The translations under genes and the position numbers were made by a program. Positions 1 through 7,822 of a stretch of 15,870 bases of DNA are shown piece by piece. Every line of letters starts with the position of its first letter. Positions within the stretch are counted from its first letter, which is position 1. Origin of the DNA: UBA8108 sp965659285 (lineage in GTDB: Bacteria; Planctomycetota; UBA8108). Below the pieces are notes generated by a model, which saw only the letters and a list, made by a program, of their open reading frames with translations, searched no databases and was not told the origin of the DNA. Location of the stretch: the NCBI GenBank assembly GCA_965659285.1, contig CBFHWB010000096.1, positions 1 through 15,870 on the forward strand, written 5' to 3'.

Positions 1-78
1 TTCAAGGAATCCGCTGCTGTCGTCGATGAGGAGAGAGAACAGCCGGCGCCATCTCCCCCTCCTTTTCCTGATGTATAG
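1..78 (+). CDS. 3' end of an unidentified gene (partial)
   Basis: The first frame is open from the window edge to a TAG at 76-78 and encodes about 25 residues of an acidic then proline-rich tail ending in PSPPPFPDV. A similar acidic/proline-rich tail closes the next gene (ending PPAPPGPAE), which makes it plausible that this is a real C-terminus of a neighbouring membrane or secreted protein in the same operon. The next start codon is 72 bases downstream. A second frame is open further, to 163, but it runs into the start of the next gene and is rich in arginine and serine, as expected for a shadow frame. The function cannot be told from this fragment. Confidence 0.4.
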   Translation, partial: FKESAAVVDEEREQPAPSPPPFPDV

Positions 79-150
79 CGTCATGATGCGTTCAAGGGCC
101 ACTTACATAAGAAGATTGCCAGAGCCGTTTCCCTGCAGGAGGCCGTACGG

Positions 151-1413
151 ATGGGGAAGGTGATCCTGGAGGTAAAGCTCGAGGAGCTTGAAGGTGAACA
201 TCAGGTGGTGATTCTCTTTCACCCCGATCTCCGGAAGCAGACCGGTAAGACCGCCGAGGTGAAGCTGGTTCTTTCCTGCAGGGTGGAGGAATCCAGTCCC
301 ATCAACAAAAACATCGAAAAGCGTATCGAAACCTTCACCATCCAGGATCCGGTGCACACCGTCCGCTGCGATCTTCCCGGGAGATTTTTTACCTACGAGG
401 GCTCCTCGATTCAGCTTGTGGGATGGATATCGGTCGATGTGGGCAGTGCCCGCTTCGTGCAGAAATTTGAGAAGCCTCTCAGGATTGTCGAGCCGGAAGC
501 GGCTTCGCAGGAAGAGGAGCTTGAGAGGATCAGTCCTCCGGACGAGGTGTCCTATGTGAAGAATTTCTTCCTGCTCCCGACGGACAGTCAATTGATTTAC
601 GCAGGATTGTTTCTTGCCACCCTGTTCGCCCTGTGGCTGGCGGAAGAATTCCTGGTGACGAGTGTCCTGCGAATGAATGATGACCAGATGGAAATGGCGT
701 TGGCGGTGATTGTTCTCGTCGGTTTCTTTTTTGTCTACTTATGGGCCAGGAGCAGGTCTCTCTTCAAGCCGGAGCTCGGCCTGCGTTTCAAAATTCCCGG
801 AGGACTTTCCGATCAGCCTGGTCATGAGTCGAAGATCAACCGTGAGTCGCGCTTCCAGGTCTCCGACTGGCTGGAGGGCGCGGCGGAGGCGGATCTTCAC
901 GGCGTCCGGCTGCGCGTGGTGGCGGGCAATATTGAGAAGGGAAGACACGTGGGGGAGCGGGAGGTGGACGCTTCGAAAGGCGTCGCTCACTTCTTCAAAC
1001 CATCGAGTTGGAAGGTCAAGGAGAGCTCTGTCAAGGTGCGCCCGCTGGTTCTCTATGACAAGACAGTAGAGCAGCTTCCCAGGGGATCGAAGCTGGCGGC
1101 GTATTTTAACGATCCGCTGGATCTTCAACCGGTCTTTACCCGGCTCTACCCGCCTGATCTCGTGGCGACCGGCGGCGACGGTGAGCGCCTTCCGCTGGAG
1201 GAATGGACACACGGCCTCGGGTATTATCTCGAGTTTCAATTCCTGCATCCGACCCTGGTTGACGTTACGTTTGAGGTTTCGTCGAGCTATTTTGATCCTC
1301 TCGAGTTTTACAGGAACCCCGGCATCGAACCGCCGGTGGAGCAGGGGGGCGGGAGCGATCACGGCGAGGAGGAGGAAATCAAGCCGCCTGCCCCTCCAGG
1401 CCCGGCTGAATAG
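151..1413 (+). CDS. Membrane protein, arrestin-like N-terminal domain and two TM helices
   Basis: A 420-residue protein of unknown function. Residues about 1-112 form a predicted beta-rich domain. Its stretch at 60-99, with DLP (74-76), YEG (82-84) and W92, resembles the arrestin-like/Spo0M fold, where such elements lie on successive strands. Two hydrophobic helices follow at about 147-169 and 182-200, joined by a short polar loop. A second soluble, strand-rich domain runs from about 205 to 395, and the tail (396-420) is acidic then proline-rich. With no signal peptide, both soluble domains probably lie on the same, cytoplasmic, side of the inner membrane. The start is supported by AGGAGG at 137-142, eight bases before the ATG. 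The arrestin assignment is my inference from sequence pattern; the C-terminal domain is unrecognised. Confidence 0.8.
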   Translation: MGKVILEVKLEELEGEHQVVILFHPDLRKQTGKTAEVKLVLSCRVEESSPINKNIEKRIETFTIQDPVHTVRCDLPGRFFTYEGSSIQLVGWISVDVGSARFVQKFEKPLRIVEPEAASQEEELERISPPDEVSYVKNFFLLPTDSQLIYAGLFLATLFALWLAEEFLVTSVLRMNDDQMEMALAVIVLVGFFFVYLWARSRSLFKPELGLRFKIPGGLSDQPGHESKINRESRFQVSDWLEGAAEADLHGVRLRVVAGNIEKGRHVGEREVDASKGVAHFFKPSSWKVKESSVKVRPLVLYDKTVEQLPRGSKLAAYFNDPLDLQPVFTRLYPPDLVATGGDGERLPLEEWTHGLGYYLEFQFLHPTLVDVTFEVSSSYFDPLEFYRNPGIEPPVEQGGGSDHGEEEEIKPPAPPGPAE

Positions 1414-1502
1414 GCCGACGGCCCTGGATGGGAGAGCTTTGCAGTGGCCACTCCGCGTGCGAAGATAGGGTCTTCCCGCAGCCCTTATTGTTGAAGTGAT
1501 CT

Positions 1503-2774
1503 ATGATATTTCTAAACCCGCGCCGCCTGGCTCCCCTGTACCTCGCCCTGCTTCTCTCTACCCTGGTCTCTTCTTCAGCCGGCGCTCGGGAGTGGACTCG
1601 TTTTCGCGGTCCTAACGGCTCCGGCGTGAGCGCCGCGAAGACGGTTCCGGCCAAATGGAAGGAGAGCGATTTTAACTGGAAGATAACCCTGCCGGGAAAA
1701 GGGATCTCCTCTCCGGTCGTCTGGGATGAGCTGGTTTTCGTCACCGCGGCAGACAATGCCGCGCAAAAGCGAACCCTGCTGGCGATCAGCGCCCGGGACG
1801 GTAAGGCCCGGTGGACGAAAGATTTTCCCTACAAGACCTATCGCAAGCATCGAAACAACAGCTACGCCTCCAACACTCCCGCAGTAGATGGCGAGCGGGT
1901 CTACACCCTGTGGCAGTCAAAGGGCGGCTCCCAGCTGGTGGCGAATGACCATACAGGCGCAGAGAGCTGGCGCTACGACCTCGGCCCCTACCTGCATGGG
2001 CAGGGCGGCGGCACCTCCCCGATCATTTTTGAGGGTATGGTGATCATCTCGAATGACCACAAGAAGGGAAGCTTCCTGCTGGCGGTCGATCGGGCAACCG
2101 GCAAGGAACGCTGGAAGATCCCGCGCGAGGGTAAGAGGGCCTGCTACTCGACCCCCTGCGTTTTCAGCTCGGATGGCCGCCCGACGGAGATCGTCTTCGT
2201 TCATTGCTTCGAGGGGATTGTCGGTGTGGATCCGCAGAGCGGCCGGCAGAACTGGATGATCGATGTCTTCGGCACCTTTCCCCAGCGCGCTGTGGGTTCC
2301 CCGGTGGTCTGGAAGGATCTGCTGATTGCCAACTCCGGCGCTCTCAACGGCGGCAAGAATGCCGTCGCCGTTCGTCCATCAACCAGCGGAAAAAAACACG
2401 GTGTGAAGGAGGTCTACAGGATCTCGCGATCGGCTCCGCATGTTCCCAGTCCGCTGGCATGGGACGGGAAGCTCTTTCTCTGGAGCGACCTGGGAGTCGT
2501 CACCTGCTGCAAGGTGGAGACCGGCGAGGTCATCTGGCAGAAGAGAGCCGGAGGCGGCGGTAATTTTCACGGGTCGCCGGTCTGCGTTGATGGACGCCTG
2601 TTCTGCGCTGATGATAAGGGTACGGTTGTTGTCTTGTCGGCATCGGAGAAGTTCGCGGAGTTGGGCCGGAACGAGCTTGGCGACACCTGCCGGTCGACTC
2701 CTGCGGTGAGCGGAGGCCGCATGTTTGTCCGTACCGAGAGCCGGCTCTTTTCGGTGGGGGGCAAGAAGGACTGA
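1503..2774 (+). CDS. Secreted PQQ-like beta-propeller protein
   Basis: A 423-residue secreted protein of the PQQ-like/BamB-like beta-propeller type. Residues 1-28 are a signal peptide (hydrophobic core LAPLYLALLLSTLV, cleavage likely after AGA-28). The mature protein starts with WTRFRGPNGSG (31-41), an opening very common in planctomycete propellers. Repeated blade motifs follow, such as SPVVWDELVFV (70-80), LLAVDRATGKERWKI and LLAISARDGKARW, each pairing a strand with a D-x-x-(T/D)-G-x-x-x-W turn. No helical dehydrogenase extension or heme motif is present, so it is more likely a structural or binding propeller than a true quinoprotein dehydrogenase. The Shine-Dalgarno is weak (TGAAGTGA just before ATG). 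It lies 89 bases after the membrane protein and converges on the phosphofructokinase gene, with only 16 bases between the stop codons. Confidence 0.88.
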   Translation: MIFLNPRRLAPLYLALLLSTLVSSSAGAREWTRFRGPNGSGVSAAKTVPAKWKESDFNWKITLPGKGISSPVVWDELVFVTAADNAAQKRTLLAISARDGKARWTKDFPYKTYRKHRNNSYASNTPAVDGERVYTLWQSKGGSQLVANDHTGAESWRYDLGPYLHGQGGGTSPIIFEGMVIISNDHKKGSFLLAVDRATGKERWKIPREGKRACYSTPCVFSSDGRPTEIVFVHCFEGIVGVDPQSGRQNWMIDVFGTFPQRAVGSPVVWKDLLIANSGALNGGKNAVAVRPSTSGKKHGVKEVYRISRSAPHVPSPLAWDGKLFLWSDLGVVTCCKVETGEVIWQKRAGGGGNFHGSPVCVDGRLFCADDKGTVVVLSASEKFAELGRNELGDTCRSTPAVSGGRMFVRTESRLFSVGGKKD

Positions 2775-2790
2775 CGGACCTGGTTCCGGC

Positions 2791-3759
2791 TCAGCTGGCG
2801 AGGATCCTGGCAAGCTCCAGCAGGCTAGCGGGCAGCTCACGGGTCTCCTTCCAGGCCAGCTCGAGCTCGACCAGGGTGACCTGTCCATTTCGGCTTGCCA
2901 CCAGCTTCGAGGACTCTCCCGACAGCAGTGCGTCAACCGCAGCCTTTCCGAAGAGCCCTCCCTGGATCCTGTCAGCGGCGCTGGGGGCGCCGCCGCGCTG
3001 GATGTAGCCCAGGACCGAGACACGCGGATCGTAGTCTGACTGGTCGGAGATCTTCCGGGCGATTTCATAGGCGTTGCCCGCGTCGTCTCCCTCGGCGACC
3101 ACCACGATACTGGAGACCTTGCCGGCCTCGCGGCAGCGCTCAAGCTGGGCGCAGAGCGCTGTGATATCCGTCGGCACCTCCGGCAACAGGACTCCTTCGG
3201 CGCCGCAGGCGAGCGCCACCTGGAGCGCGAGGAATCCCCGGTTGCGGCCCATGACCTCGACCAGGAAGAGCCGCTCGTGGGAGGTGGCCGTGTCTCGGAT
3301 CTTGTCGATGGCCTCCACCGCGGTGTTGACGGCCGTGTCGAACCCGAGGGCATAGTCAGTTCCGCCTACATCGTTGTCGATGGTTTTCGGTATGCCGATG
3401 AGCGGCAGGTTGGTCTGGCGCGCGAGCTTCGAGGCGCCGTTCAGGGAGCCATCGCCTCCGATCACGACCAGGCCGTCAATTCCGCGTTCGAGGAGGTTTG
3501 AGGCGGCTTTCTCTCGCGCCTCGGGTTCCCTGAATTCCGGACAGCGGCTGGAGCGGAGAACGGTTCCGCCCAGGTTGACGATTCCCGCGACGCTGCGGGC
3601 ATCCATGTGTTCCATCTCGTTATCGATGAGGCCTCGCCACCCGCGGTGGATCCCGATGGTCTCGATGCCGCCGGCAAGGGCCGTTCGTACAACGGAGCGA
3701 ATGCAGGGATTCAGGCCCGGGCAGTCTCCTCCGCTGGTCAGCAGTGCTATTCGTTTCAA
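2791..3759 (-). CDS. pfkA: 6-phosphofructokinase, mixed-substrate (group III-like) type
   Basis: A 322-residue cytoplasmic phosphofructokinase, phosphorylating fructose 6-phosphate to the 1,6-bisphosphate in glycolysis. The N-terminus has the nucleotide loop TSGGDCPGLN (8-17). GGDGS (101-105) and PKTIDND (124-130, catalytic D128) form the phosphoryl-transfer site, and MGRNRG (170-175) and GYIQRGG (251-257) the sugar phosphate site. Gly104 favours ATP, while Lys125 is usually seen with pyrophosphate-dependent enzymes. The Gly/Lys combination is known from group III ATP-dependent enzymes of the Streptomyces coelicolor type, so ATP is the likelier donor but this needs assay. The start is TTG, placed directly before the first beta strand; no good ribosome binding site is visible. 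The upstream matrixin gene stops 12 bases before it, so expression may depend on coupling. Confidence 0.93.
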   Translation of the reverse strand: MKRIALLTSGGDCPGLNPCIRSVVRTALAGGIETIGIHRGWRGLIDNEMEHMDARSVAGIVNLGGTVLRSSRCPEFREPEAREKAASNLLERGIDGLVVIGGDGSLNGASKLARQTNLPLIGIPKTIDNDVGGTDYALGFDTAVNTAVEAIDKIRDTATSHERLFLVEVMGRNRGFLALQVALACGAEGVLLPEVPTDITALCAQLERCREAGKVSSIVVVAEGDDAGNAYEIARKISDQSDYDPRVSVLGYIQRGGAPSAADRIQGGLFGKAAVDALLSGESSKLVASRNGQVTLVELELAWKETRELPASLLELARILAS

Positions 3760-3771
3760 GTGCGGGGGTGC

Positions 3772-5649
3772 TCAGCAGCCGAGGTCGTCGTCGGTTGGAT
3801 CCATTCCGGCCCTGGGGAAAGGCATCCGGGGCCTGTCCCCGCCGGAAAACAGGAAGCGCAGGAGCAGGATTCCATCGGAGATGTCGATTCTTCCATCATC
3901 GTTGGAGTCTGCCGCATCTTCACAGGACAATACCCTGCCGCCTCGGAAGAGATAATCCAGCAGGAACACGGCATCTGTCAACTGGATGGTTCCATTTTGG
4001 TCTGAATCGCCCCGCAGGAAGGTTGCTCCCGCAAGCGCGGTAACCTGGCCAGGCATCGCCAGCGGACTCACGACGCGTCCCTTGGCGACGGTGGTGTATT
4101 CGAGCTCCACCGGCGGCGAACCTATACCGCTGGCGAGCTCCACCCGGGCGCGGTCGCCGACAGAGAGCTCCGCTGATATCGATACCAGGAGCCTGGCGAT
4201 GACCAGCTCCTCCGCCACTGGAATGTTGGGGGTCGTGTCCGTCAGTGACATCACGATACCGAAGGTGGTAATGCCTGATTCGTTGTCGATATTGGCGGCT
4301 GCGAAGCTGGCCTCGTTCGTTAGCAGGTTCTCGGTGCTGACCTCGTTCATGGTGAGCTCGGAGGTTTCGTAGGAGACAGCGAAGGAGACTCCAGTCAGAG
4401 CCTCGTCGGATGTACACAGGATGTCGACGGGGATGCGGTTTCCCCCGATCGGACCCTCACTTTCGGCGACGCGCAGGACCTTGGACCTGTAGTTGAACGC
4501 GTCCTGGAGTCGAGCCAGCGTTCCATCCTGGGCAACGGTTACGTCAAAGATCCCGCCACTTCTGCGGCGGGGAAGGCTGCCTCGAATCATCCGGGAATCA
4601 ATCCACACGGAATCTTCGAGCTCAACACCGCCGATGCGAACCTCGGCGGCGGAGCTGAAATTTTCGCCTGTCACCGTCACCGGGATTCCGCCGGTAACGG
4701 GACCCTCTCGGGGTGAGATGGCGGCGAGCTCAGGAGCCGGGGAGAGATAACGATAGCCGTCTTCAAGGACGACATCGCCCAGCTCGCTGGTCAGGCGGAT
4801 GTCGGCGGCTCCCGCGTTACCGGAGATCATGCGGTGGACCCTGATGAGGCAGCAGTCCTCGATGGTCCAGGCCGAGGAGGACAGCCGGCGTCCGCCTACG
4901 TAGAGCGTAGAGTTCTGGTCCCAAGTGAAGTTGCGGCCGCGGATGAGAACTTCGTTTCTTCCCGCGGCCGGTCCGGAGCTCGGCTCAACATCGAGGATGC
5001 TCGCTGCAGGATTTGCGCCGGCCCGGGTGTCGTAGAGGAATTCGACACCCGCCAGGTCATCCTCGTGCAGGGTTCTCAGATGCTGTCCTCGGTTCAGGGC
5101 GGCCGCGTACATTGTCGATGTCCGGATGCCGCTGTGGTCAAGCCCGATCGCGTGGCCGAACTCGTGGGCGGCGATTCCCCTGATGTCCATCGTGCCGCTG
5201 GGCGGATCCTGGGGACCGCTCCATTCGTTGGCGGTTCCGAGGCTTTCCGAGAACAGCACCATGTCAAATCCCTCGATGCGAGAGCCAACGCCGGAGATGA
5301 GAGTTACGGCCAGCGCGTCGCCTCCATCCTGGTTACTCCAGGACACCGTGTTGATGCCGTCGTTGTCATTGAGTCCTGTGGCTGTCGTGGTGCCGAGGTA
5401 GACGAAACGCAGGTCCGCCACGGATTGTTCCCGCCAGCTCTCAGCTGAGCAGGAGATGAGCTCGAGCTGCTGCTCGCGGGTGCCGCTCAGATCCTGGTCT
5501 GGAAAGTTCGGGTTGATCCTGTAGTTCACCCGGCCGGTACGCCAACTCATCCCCAGGGTCTCGAAGGCCTGCGTGGTTGGAGAGTGCGTGGCCCAGACGA
5601 GACCCAGGATAAGCGGCAGGATCAGAGCTGCTCGTTGGAGACCTCTCAT
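3772..5649 (-). CDS. Secreted matrixin metalloprotease with IPT, cohesin-like and dockerin modules
   Basis: A 625-residue multidomain secreted protease. Residues 1-28 are a signal peptide. The M10/matrixin catalytic domain covers about 32-207, with the zinc site HEFGHAIGLDH (162-172, general base E163) and the Met-turn at M180 (STMYAA). Two IPT/TIG beta-sandwiches follow at about 215-302 and 306-388. A cohesin-like sandwich spans about 392-525. A type I dockerin pair spans 547-604, with two calcium loops beginning GDSDQNG and DSNDDG, each followed by a leucine/phenylalanine-rich helix. The frame is open further upstream, to 5946, but ATG at 5649 is chosen because the signal peptide starts there, GAAGGG lies upstream, and it overlaps the previous gene's stop as ATGA. 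The upstream extension would also lie inside that gene. No obvious cysteine-switch propeptide is seen. Confidence 0.9.
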   Translation of the reverse strand: MRGLQRAALILPLILGLVWATHSPTTQAFETLGMSWRTGRVNYRINPNFPDQDLSGTREQQLELISCSAESWREQSVADLRFVYLGTTTATGLNDNDGINTVSWSNQDGGDALAVTLISGVGSRIEGFDMVLFSESLGTANEWSGPQDPPSGTMDIRGIAAHEFGHAIGLDHSGIRTSTMYAAALNRGQHLRTLHEDDLAGVEFLYDTRAGANPAASILDVEPSSGPAAGRNEVLIRGRNFTWDQNSTLYVGGRRLSSSAWTIEDCCLIRVHRMISGNAGAADIRLTSELGDVVLEDGYRYLSPAPELAAISPREGPVTGGIPVTVTGENFSSAAEVRIGGVELEDSVWIDSRMIRGSLPRRRSGGIFDVTVAQDGTLARLQDAFNYRSKVLRVAESEGPIGGNRIPVDILCTSDEALTGVSFAVSYETSELTMNEVSTENLLTNEASFAAANIDNESGITTFGIVMSLTDTTPNIPVAEELVIARLLVSISAELSVGDRARVELASGIGSPPVELEYTTVAKGRVVSPLAMPGQVTALAGATFLRGDSDQNGTIQLTDAVFLLDYLFRGGRVLSCEDAADSNDDGRIDISDGILLLRFLFSGGDRPRMPFPRAGMDPTDDDLGC

Positions 5650-6287
5650 CTGTCTGCCCTTCCCTTCTCCCGCGTTCCGCGGCCGGAAGATCTTCTTTCC
5701 AGCAGCAGCCTCCTCACCATGAGCCGGAGAGCCTTCGCCTCCATGGGTTTCTTGACGGGGAGCTGTTGTGAACCGCGTACCAGGAGCTTGCCGGCGCCGT
5801 TCGCGCCGGGTCGGCCCCGCTCCGGGCTCGTCCGCTCGAGACGGTACTTGCCCTGGAACCAGCCGGTGGTCCAGAGGGAGTTGTTGAATTCGCTGGCGAA
5901 TACCAGCACCTTTTCTCCCCGGCTGAAGGTTGGAGACGCGGCGCATCTCTGCCAGCGCTCCCCGATCCGACCCCCAAGGTAGCGGATGGTGATCTCGGTT
6001 ATCTTGCCGGGGGCGCCTGGGGATTCGGCTTTGCGCGTGATCTCCGGGCGTTTGTCCTCGGAATCCTTCCAGACTTCAGAGACCTTGATTTTCACCTTCG
6101 TGATCATCGCTCGTCCGAGCCCGAGGAAATCTCCCCACTCGCTTTCTGTCGCGATGACCTCTCCGCAGAAGATGTGGCTTGACCGCAGGGTCAGCTTCTC
6201 GAGATCGAGCTCAACTACAGCCGCGCGGCCTTCAATGCAGGCCAGCAGGCAGAGCGCAGGCAGGAAGATCAGGCGGTGTTTTTTCAT
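5646..6287 (-). CDS. Small secreted protein paired with the matrixin
   Basis: A 213-residue exported protein. The signal peptide is MKKHR followed by a hydrophobic core to about residue 22; cleavage after GRA is likely, though LLAC (14-17) could be a lipobox. The body has a recognisable pattern: LTLRSSHIFCGEVIATES near the N-terminus, a strand with SEVWKDSE, then YLGG, and later FSRGEKVLVFA. I recognise this layout from secreted proteins encoded next to matrixins in several bacterial phyla, but know no assigned function; an inhibitor, chaperone or binding partner are all possible. The tail (about 185-213) is very basic. The stop overlaps the matrixin ATG by four bases, which predicts coupled translation. 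No strong ribosome binding site precedes the ATG. Confidence 0.82.
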   Translation of the reverse strand: MKKHRLIFLPALCLLACIEGRAAVVELDLEKLTLRSSHIFCGEVIATESEWGDFLGLGRAMITKVKIKVSEVWKDSEDKRPEITRKAESPGAPGKITEITIRYLGGRIGERWQRCAASPTFSRGEKVLVFASEFNNSLWTTGWFQGKYRLERTSPERGRPGANGAGKLLVRGSQQLPVKKPMEAKALRLMVRRLLLERRSSGRGTREKGRADR

Positions 6288-6465
6288 GACTTTGCCGGCT
6301 GCCTTGGGAGGCGTATTTTGTTGAAAGACCGGTTTGGTTCAAGCGCCTCGGAGCCCGAAGATGCTTTTGCCGTGAACCTATGATACTTTGCCCGGTCTGG
6401 AACGGCAGCAAAAACTGTCAGCCCTTCCGTGGTTCGGGGAAACGTGAGATTTCTGCGAATGATCC
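6288..6465. promoter_or_regulatory. Divergent intergenic region, probable promoters both ways
   Basis: This 178-base gap separates the leftward matrixin operon from the rightward radical SAM gene, so it must carry the start signals for both unless they are read from elsewhere. A TATGAT hexamer at 6379-6384 on the + strand resembles a -10 box, but no good -35 box lies 16-18 bases upstream. I saw no clear hairpin, repeat or small open frame. Confidence 0.3.
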
Positions 6466-7799
6466 ATGAGTGACAAGATCGAAAAAAACCGCCTCGCCGA
6501 GGTGGATAGCCTCATTCAAAAATATCCTGATGTGCCCCAGGAGGCGATCTTCAAGGAAGATCTGCTCCGGCTGGGAGTCAGCTTTTCCGAGGATGCTCTC
6601 CGGGTCTGCAGCGGATTCAAGCCCAAGTCCTACTTCATCTTCAGCTTCGATCTGCNNNNNNNNNNTTGAGAGCTCCCGAGGAGCTCTCCCTGGTAGGCGG
6701 CCCCCGCGGCTTCCGGCGCACTATCGTGAGCGTCAGGATCCATCCGGGCTCTCCATACCGGGTCGATATCATCGAGGGGAAACTGTCGTTGCTGGTAGAG
6801 GGGGAGGGGGTCTGCGAGATCGAGCTGCAGGAGATGCCGGAGTATTACCTGCGCGATCTGCGGAACGGTAGAACGATTTCGGAGATTGCGCCGACCATTG
6901 AATGGGGCTATCTCGTCTACCTGACGGTTTATCGCAAGTGCCAGTATTTCGGCTTCAAGGAAGAATGCCAGTTTTGCGACATCAACGAAAATGTTCGCCA
7001 GCAGAAGGAGGCGGGCAGACCCTATGAAACGGTGAAGCCCATCGAGGAGGTGGTGGAGGCTCTCGAGATTATAGATGAGACGGATGTCGAGAAACGCACC
7101 GGAGCCTATACCCTCACTGGAGGCAGCATCACCCGGCATCTGCGGGGTGAGGACGAGGCGACGTTCTACGAGGCCTACGCGCGGGCGATCAATTCCCGCT
7201 TTCCGGGACGCTGGATCTCCAAGATGGTCGTCCAGGCCCTGCCGCTTGATGATGTTAAGAGATTTCGGGATGCCGGAGTCCAGATCTACCATCCTAACTA
7301 CGAGGTCTGGGATCGCCGTCTCTTTCCGATCATCTGCCCCGGCAAAGACGACTACGTGGGGCGCGATGAATGGATGAAACGTATTGTCGATTCGGCGGAG
7401 ATTTTTGGCCCATCGCAGGTCATTCCGAATTTTGTCGCCGGCGTAGAGATGGCGGCTCCGCATGGATTCAAGACGGTAGAGGAGGCGCTCGCGTCTACTG
7501 GCGAGGGACTCGATTATTTCATGTCGCAGGGGATCACTCCCCGCTTCACCGTATGGTGTCCTGAGCCCCTGAGTGTCCTGGGAAAAGACCAGGGACCGGC
7601 TCCCCTCGAATATCATGTCGGGCTGCTGAGGCTCTGGCGTGAAACTCTCCTTCGCTACGGCCTCCCGGCCCCGCCGGGTTACGGGGAGCCCGGCGTTGGC
7701 AAGGCCGTCTTCTCGGTGAGTTCCTTCATGGACGCCCTGCCGGGGGATCTCGAGGTCGCTCGGCTTCCAGGTGAGTCGCGGGCCGCGGCCCGCAGCTGA
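6466..7799 (+). CDS. Radical SAM enzyme with C-X8-C-X2-C motif, interrupted by an assembly gap
   Basis: A radical SAM protein of roughly 440 residues, split by ten Ns at 6656-6665. The first 63 residues are in one frame from ATG 6466; the rest (from 6666) is in another, which fits a gap of unknown true length rather than a mutation. The cluster cysteines are encoded at 6939, 6966 and 6975, giving C-X8-C-X2-C in YRKCQYFGFKEECQFCDIN, longer than the usual C-X3-C-X2-C. LTGGS follows as the probable SAM-contacting GGE-type strand, then PLDDVKRFRDAGVQIYHPNYEVWD, typical of a biotin-synthase-like barrel. There is no SPASM or B12 domain visible. The substrate is unknown. It converges on the DUF3500 gene with 15 bases between the stop codons. 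Confidence 0.85.
6656..6665. other. Assembly gap (10 N)
   Basis: Ten Ns sit inside the radical SAM gene. For the two flanking reading frames to join, the true gap must have a length of two more than a multiple of three, so ten is a placeholder. The amount of protein missing is unknown. Confidence 0.98.
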
Positions 7800-7803
7800 C
7801 TAT

Positions 7804-7822
7804 CCGGACCCCGGTTATTTTT
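7804..7822 (+). terminator. Possible weak intrinsic terminator after the radical SAM gene
   Basis: CCGG-ACC-CCGG (7804-7814) can form a short all-GC stem with a three-base loop and is followed at once by TTATTTTT (7815-7822). The stem is only four base pairs, so this is a weak candidate. The T-tract overlaps the TAA stop of the converging DUF3500 gene. Confidence 0.3.

Noticed and set aside
1443..1452. Short palindrome AGTGGCCACT before the beta-propeller gene
   Set aside because: Ten bases of dyad symmetry are expected by chance at this length and nothing else around it suggests a site.
1503..2774. True PQQ-dependent dehydrogenase
   Set aside because: The protein is shorter than such enzymes, has no visible PQQ-binding catalytic residues or heme motif, and matches the generic secreted propeller pattern.
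2379..3353. Long minus-strand open frame (324 codons) across the beta-propeller and phosphofructokinase genes
   Set aside because: It spans the convergent ends of two clear genes in a wrong frame and has the serine/arginine/proline-rich composition of a high-GC shadow frame.
4834..5448. + strand open frame of 204 codons opposite the matrixin catalytic domain
   Set aside because: It is antisense to the HEFGHAIGLDH zinc-site region, which is unmistakably coding on the minus strand.
5650..5946. Upstream in-frame extension of the matrixin by 99 codons
   Set aside because: It would run inside the small secreted protein gene and place the signal peptide in mid-protein; the ATGA overlap start at 5649 is far better.
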